From: Thermoflexales bacterium
Lineage (GTDB): Bacteria > Chloroflexota > Anaerolineae > J036 > Brachytrichaceae
DNA: 64,000 bases
Direction: 5' to 3'
Assembly (NCBI GenBank): GCA_025056965.1
Contig: JANWVF010000006.1
Span: forward strand, 1-64,000
In this document: positions 60,628 through 64,000 of the stretch, one piece after another
How positions within the stretch are numbered: the first letter of the stretch is position 1
How the letters are laid out: every line of letters begins with the position of its first letter
Notes under the pieces: generated by a model
What the model was told of the DNA's origin: nothing
Seen by the model: only the letters and a program-made list of their open reading frames with translations
Database searches by the model: none
Program-made: the position numbers and the translations under genes

Positions 60628-60635
60628 CCTTGGGC

Positions 60636-61010
60636 TCAGGCGCTATCCAGCGCGTATTCCTTCAACACTTCTAGATCTACGAACTCCAGGGCGGCAATAT
60701 GGGTGGCTTCCAAGTCCACCGGTGGCGCGCAGCCGGCTTCGTAGGCTTCGATCCAGCGCGACACGCACAAGCACCATCGGTCGCCGGGCTTGAGTCCGGG
60801 GAAGGCGAACTCCGGCCGCGGCGTGATCAGATCGTTGCCCATGGCGCGCGAGAACTCCAGAAACTCGCGCGTCACCTGTGCGCACACCAAATGCAGGCCG
60901 GTGTCGCCCGGGCCGGTGTTGCAACATCCGTCGCGGTACCAACCGGTCATCGGCGCCGTGCTGCACGTCTTCAGTGCGGTTCCCAACACGTTTCTCGCTT
61001 GTATCGTCAT
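60636..61010 (-). CDS. DUF2237-family protein
   Basis: A 124-residue cysteine-rich protein of unknown function. It has the family pattern ARNVLGTALKTCSTAPMTGW, then YRDGCCNTGPGDTGLHLVCAQVT, and GDRWCLCVSRWIEAYEAG. ATG 61010 has GAGGG 6 nt upstream and is preferred to the ATG at 61022. It is convergent with the sulfurtransferase gene (8 bp apart). Confidence 0.88.
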   Translation of the reverse strand: MTIQARNVLGTALKTCSTAPMTGWYRDGCCNTGPGDTGLHLVCAQVTREFLEFSRAMGNDLITPRPEFAFPGLKPGDRWCLCVSRWIEAYEAGCAPPVDLEATHIAALEFVDLEVLKEYALDSA

Positions 61011-61046
61011 GCTGACCCTCACTCGCAGATTAACCCGGCATTCATG

Positions 61047-63653
61047 TTAGCACGTCTCTGCGCCATCGAAGGTGGCCTCGCCGAAGCCGCGCAGCACGAA
61101 GCACCGCAGTCGCACTTCGCCGCCCAAGATTTCTAGGGTGACGTTCGCCTCGGCACGGTGCTTCGCCAGCCGGATGGTGCATGTGCCCCAGGCATAGCCG
61201 GTGGACCAAAAGTGGGTGCCCTCAATCGGATCAAACGTCATCACGCCGTTGACGGCAGAGTAGTGAAAGCCGGTCCAGGCCAGCACGGTCGCCCAGCTCG
61301 CCATCGCCCGCGCGTAGTGGTGCCCGCACTCGGCCTCGTCGAAGGGATTGCGCCTAGTGCCGTCGTAGCGGGAGCGAATGGCGGCAATGACCTTTAAGCC
61401 GTTCTCGATTTGCCCTTCGTAGAGCATGCCGGCCGCCGCGGTGTACTCGAAGCCGGTCATCACCTCGTTAAAGTAGGGGAAGGGGCGTTTGGGACGACGC
61501 CCTTTGGGGTAGGTGGCCATCAACAGCGCCGATTCGTCGCCCAGCACGAAGCTGCGCAAGTGGTTGAAGTGGTCGTGAAACCCGCGGCGGAAGTTGTATT
61601 TCATGATCGCGCGCAGCGCTTTGCGCACGTGGCGCGGATCGAGCAGATAGCCGAGGCCGCACACATGGGCAAAGTATTGACCCACTAATTGATCCACGAG
61701 GCAGCCGGCGCCGAGCTGAAGTTCCGGCTCTTGTGGCGTGCTTGCGCCCATGCCGGGGCGAAGTCCTTCTAAGATCAAATCCCCCGGCTGAGGCGGGCGG
61801 ATCTGGTGCTCGTAGTACTCGCCGTTGAACAGATGGGCGTCTATCCAGGCTCGACCGTGCTCGAACAAGCGGCGGCATTTGTCGGCAAAGGCCATGAGGT
61901 CCTCGGGCGTCTCGCGCCGGGCTTCGTCTTGTGACCGAGGGAAGCCCTCTATGGACGCAGACGTAGAGACGGGATGTTCGGCTAAATAACGCGCCATCTC
62001 TTCCATCGCCCGCAATGCGCCGAGGTACCAAGTGCCCATCTGGGGGTTAGGGCCGTAGTACTCCACATCCATCGTGTTGTGCTGGCATCCTTCCATCACG
62101 CCGTCCTCGTCGGCATCCCAGCCGCCCGGCCGCCAGCAGAATTCCAGCGCGCGCCGCGCTTGCGGCCACAACGCGCGCAGAAAGTCGTCGTCGCCGCTGA
62201 GTTGCCACTCGCGATAGAGCTTCATCAAGCAACCCATTTGGCCGTCGGCCGCGGCGTTGATCCACGTCGCTGCGCGGTCAAGCGGCAAGTCGGCGCGGAA
62301 GCACATCAATCCGTCGCTGCGCGTCGCGTATTTGAACTCCACTTCGCGCATGGTCTTGGCCAGGTCGCCGAAGAGGAAGGCAGTGGCCTGTTCGTAGTTC
62401 CACACGTGGGTGCAACTGCCGAAGCAGCAGCCGGATTTGTCCCCGCAGCCTTCCCAGCCCATAAGGTGGCCGCTCTCGATCCGGAACGTCGTCTGCGAAC
62501 GCAGTGTGCTGAGGTTGTAGAGCGCAGCCTCTTTGATCGGCGTCGGCAGGTCGCTGCTGATGAAGGCGTTGACGAACGCCAGCGTCTCGCGCTCTAGCGT
62601 GGGAAGCTGTGGGACGCTCCGTTCGACTACGTCCCACGCATCGGCGTAGCGCGTGGTGTAGTAGTTGCCCACCCGGTCAGGCTGATCGCGCGTGCCGGCG
62701 CCATAGGTCAGCGATGCCTCGCTGCGCATGCCCCAGCCGCGCCGGTTGGGGAAGTGCCACGCCAGCAGGAACGTGATGTCGCGCGTCTCGCGCGGCTTCA
62801 ACGTCAGCGAGACACACAGCGAACCGATCGGGTTGTTTACGTCGGCCTGACGCTCCTCAACTTTACCGTCGGCAGAGAAATCGTCCCAGTAGTCCAGCAA
62901 CGAGTCGCCCCAGCTGAGATCGGCCCACGTGGTGCGATAGGTGATGTCGCGCGTCGTCAGCGTGACCAGCGCAAGCGTGCCCCATTGATCGGCCGAAGGC
63001 TCGATGCCGCGCGAGCGCATGAATAACCCGCAGCCGTCGCTTTCTGCGAGCGCGCGGAACTCGTTGACGTTGCGCGCGCCGCTCTGATCGCGGGTGTTGA
63101 TGCGGCCGTCGGCGACCACGCTGCCGTCCTGGCCGATGAAGTTCTCCAGGTTGCCGCATATCGAAGCCTCGACGCGCCGGCCGGTGCGGTTAGTCAGCAC
63201 AAAGCGCAAGACGGCCAGGGGAATGCCGCTGCGCTCGGCGTCGCCGGGGATGAGCGGATTGAACGCTTGCAAGCGCACGGTCAACGGCACGTCGGGGTCG
63301 GATAGCACGACCTGGCCAAATGGGTATGCTGCCTCGAACGTGCAACGGCGAAAGCGCGGCAGACCGTGATTGGGGATCGGGCAGCCAAATGCACCTTCGT
63401 AGTCGCGCGGGTCAATCGCGCCTTCCAGGCAGCGCGTGACGGCCGGCCGGTCTGCTGCGCGCGCGTAGAGCGCAAAGAAGGTATGCTTCGGCTTGAAGCC
63501 CTTAGCGGGGCGATTGACCACTTCCCAGTCGCGCAAGTCGCCCCGGCCACCTAGCGAGATCGTACCGCTGCCGATGCCGCCGATAGGCATGGCGATGCGA
63601 GCGAGATGATCTTGATCGTAGCGGGTGAGGACAGGCCAGTTAGGTCGTTTCAT
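61047..63653 (-). CDS. Glycoside hydrolase family 116 (beta-glucosidase / GBA2-like)
   Basis: An 868-residue enzyme. The N-terminal beta-sandwich starts with RIAMPIGGIGSGTISLGGRG and DLRDWEVVNRP. The (alpha/alpha)6 domain has the nucleophile region GSCTHVWNYEQATAFLF and the acid region QHNTMDVEYYGPNPQMGTW, followed by ECGHHYARAMASWATVLAWT. GH116 members cleave beta-glucosides and beta-xylosides, including glucosylceramide. No signal peptide is present. It is followed by DUF2237 on the same strand, 36 nt away. Confidence 0.9.
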   Translation of the reverse strand: MKRPNWPVLTRYDQDHLARIAMPIGGIGSGTISLGGRGDLRDWEVVNRPAKGFKPKHTFFALYARAADRPAVTRCLEGAIDPRDYEGAFGCPIPNHGLPRFRRCTFEAAYPFGQVVLSDPDVPLTVRLQAFNPLIPGDAERSGIPLAVLRFVLTNRTGRRVEASICGNLENFIGQDGSVVADGRINTRDQSGARNVNEFRALAESDGCGLFMRSRGIEPSADQWGTLALVTLTTRDITYRTTWADLSWGDSLLDYWDDFSADGKVEERQADVNNPIGSLCVSLTLKPRETRDITFLLAWHFPNRRGWGMRSEASLTYGAGTRDQPDRVGNYYTTRYADAWDVVERSVPQLPTLERETLAFVNAFISSDLPTPIKEAALYNLSTLRSQTTFRIESGHLMGWEGCGDKSGCCFGSCTHVWNYEQATAFLFGDLAKTMREVEFKYATRSDGLMCFRADLPLDRAATWINAAADGQMGCLMKLYREWQLSGDDDFLRALWPQARRALEFCWRPGGWDADEDGVMEGCQHNTMDVEYYGPNPQMGTWYLGALRAMEEMARYLAEHPVSTSASIEGFPRSQDEARRETPEDLMAFADKCRRLFEHGRAWIDAHLFNGEYYEHQIRPPQPGDLILEGLRPGMGASTPQEPELQLGAGCLVDQLVGQYFAHVCGLGYLLDPRHVRKALRAIMKYNFRRGFHDHFNHLRSFVLGDESALLMATYPKGRRPKRPFPYFNEVMTGFEYTAAAGMLYEGQIENGLKVIAAIRSRYDGTRRNPFDEAECGHHYARAMASWATVLAWTGFHYSAVNGVMTFDPIEGTHFWSTGYAWGTCTIRLAKHRAEANVTLEILGGEVRLRCFVLRGFGEATFDGAETC

Positions 63654-63865
63654 GGCAGCTCAGATGTTGGCATCGCCTGCTGATTGGCGCAAGTTTGACC
63701 GATGAGTGTGCGCTTGTCCATAGCTGACCGCCGGTTCACAGCGCGTGCGAGGGAATTCAGCACTGCGAGCGGTCCTAGTGCCTGCCCAAGCGGCAGCGGA
63801 AGAGCGTCGCTATAATCTTTCTCAGCTCGTCCTCAAATTCACACACATCGAAAGGAGAGAAAACC
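63654..63865. promoter_or_regulatory. Divergent intergenic region with TATAAT at 63811-63816
   Basis: A perfect TATAAT (63811-63816) lies 50 nt before the lipoprotein gene, whose AAAGGAGAGA ribosome binding site ends at 63860. No -35 is clear. The rest shows no gene. Confidence 0.5.
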
Positions 63866-64000
63866 GTGAGCAAGAGATCCTATGTCTTGTCTGGGCTTGT
63901 CATCGCCACCAGCCTGATCCTCGCCGCATGTGCGCCTGCCACGCCTGCCGCACCAGCGCAGCCGGCAGCGACGCAAGCTCCAGCCACCGAAGCGCCTGCG
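63866..64000 (+). CDS. Solute-binding lipoprotein, N-terminus only (partial)
   Basis: A GTG start with AAAGGAGAGA five nt upstream opens a frame that runs to the window end. The 45 visible residues are a Sec lipoprotein signal, SYVLSGLVIATSLILAAC, with lipobox cysteine about C22, then an Ala/Pro/Thr-rich linker (APATPAAPAQPA). This is the usual beginning of ABC-transporter substrate-binding proteins in Chloroflexota. The binding domain is outside the window, so the ligand is unknown. Confidence 0.8.
   Translation, partial: MSKRSYVLSGLVIATSLILAACAPATPAAPAQPAATQAPATEAPA

Overview
The window is a high-GC bacterial chromosome segment from a member of the Chloroflexota, most likely of the Anaerolineae kind. 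This is an inference from gene content: Tat or Sec lipoprotein solute-binding proteins with Ala/Pro-rich linkers, an IF3 with a long acidic tail, a CofE/F420-reductase cluster, a PPi-type phosphofructokinase, a CARF regulator beside a Csx3-ATPase, and many sugar-acid enzymes. No marker gene able to fix the genus is present. Genes are densely packed, and several start codons sit only 6-8 nt after a -10-like hexamer, which suggests leaderless mRNAs.

Layout. 1-287: left end of an ISAs1-family insertion sequence, cut by the window edge. 288-2234: a promoter-terminator bounded short transcript or leader, then an Amt ammonium transporter. 2436-7534 (minus): uvrB, a DUF4177-type protein, a LuxR-type regulator, an N-terminal-nucleophile asparaginase and an APH-type kinase. 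7837-11746: enolase-superfamily dehydratase, GH20 hexosaminidase and an orphan GH36-like N-terminal domain. 11800-15752: endonuclease III, then infC-rpmI-rplT with its own promoter and terminator, an RluD-type pseudouridine synthase and an ANTAR response regulator. 15885-19322: a GT2 glycosyltransferase and a metal P1B-ATPase. 19558-25511: a carbohydrate ABC importer (binding protein and two permeases, no ATPase) followed by SDR, HpcH-type aldolase and 2-hydroxyacid dehydrogenase, readable as one uptake and catabolism operon. 25521-28670: globin, esterase, rhodanese, a second enolase-superfamily enzyme and rpsU.

28746-30895 holds the most unusual locus: a P-loop ATPase carrying a Csx3-like region, divergent from a CARF-domain protein with a LuxR-type HTH. 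Both families belong to type III CRISPR cyclic-oligoadenylate signalling, yet no cas10, cas1/2 or repeat array is visible. 31397-40484: Gfo/Idh oxidoreductases, GlpD, a coiled-coil PD-(D/E)XK-like protein, a double SDR, a BtuF-like protein and part of the glycine cleavage system (gcvPA, gcvH). 40799-51054: a surface polysaccharide locus (O-antigen ligase-TPR, WecA-type transferase, nucleotide-sugar dehydrogenase, mannose-1-P guanylyltransferase, two Wzz-like proteins and a degenerate CpsD-like ATPase) with dprA inside it.

51182-54021: two unrecognised proteins, a tRNA-Arg(TCT) whose first base is the last base of a stop codon, and a GNAT acetyltransferase. 54156-55316: PPi-type phosphofructokinase. 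55341-59719 (minus): F420-NADP reductase, CofE, nitroreductase, a thioredoxin-fold protein and the methylmalonyl-CoA mutase catalytic subunit as a tight operon. 59779-64000: sulfurtransferase, DUF2237 protein, GH116 glycosidase and the start of a solute-binding lipoprotein. All functional calls rest on reading motifs; no database search was run.
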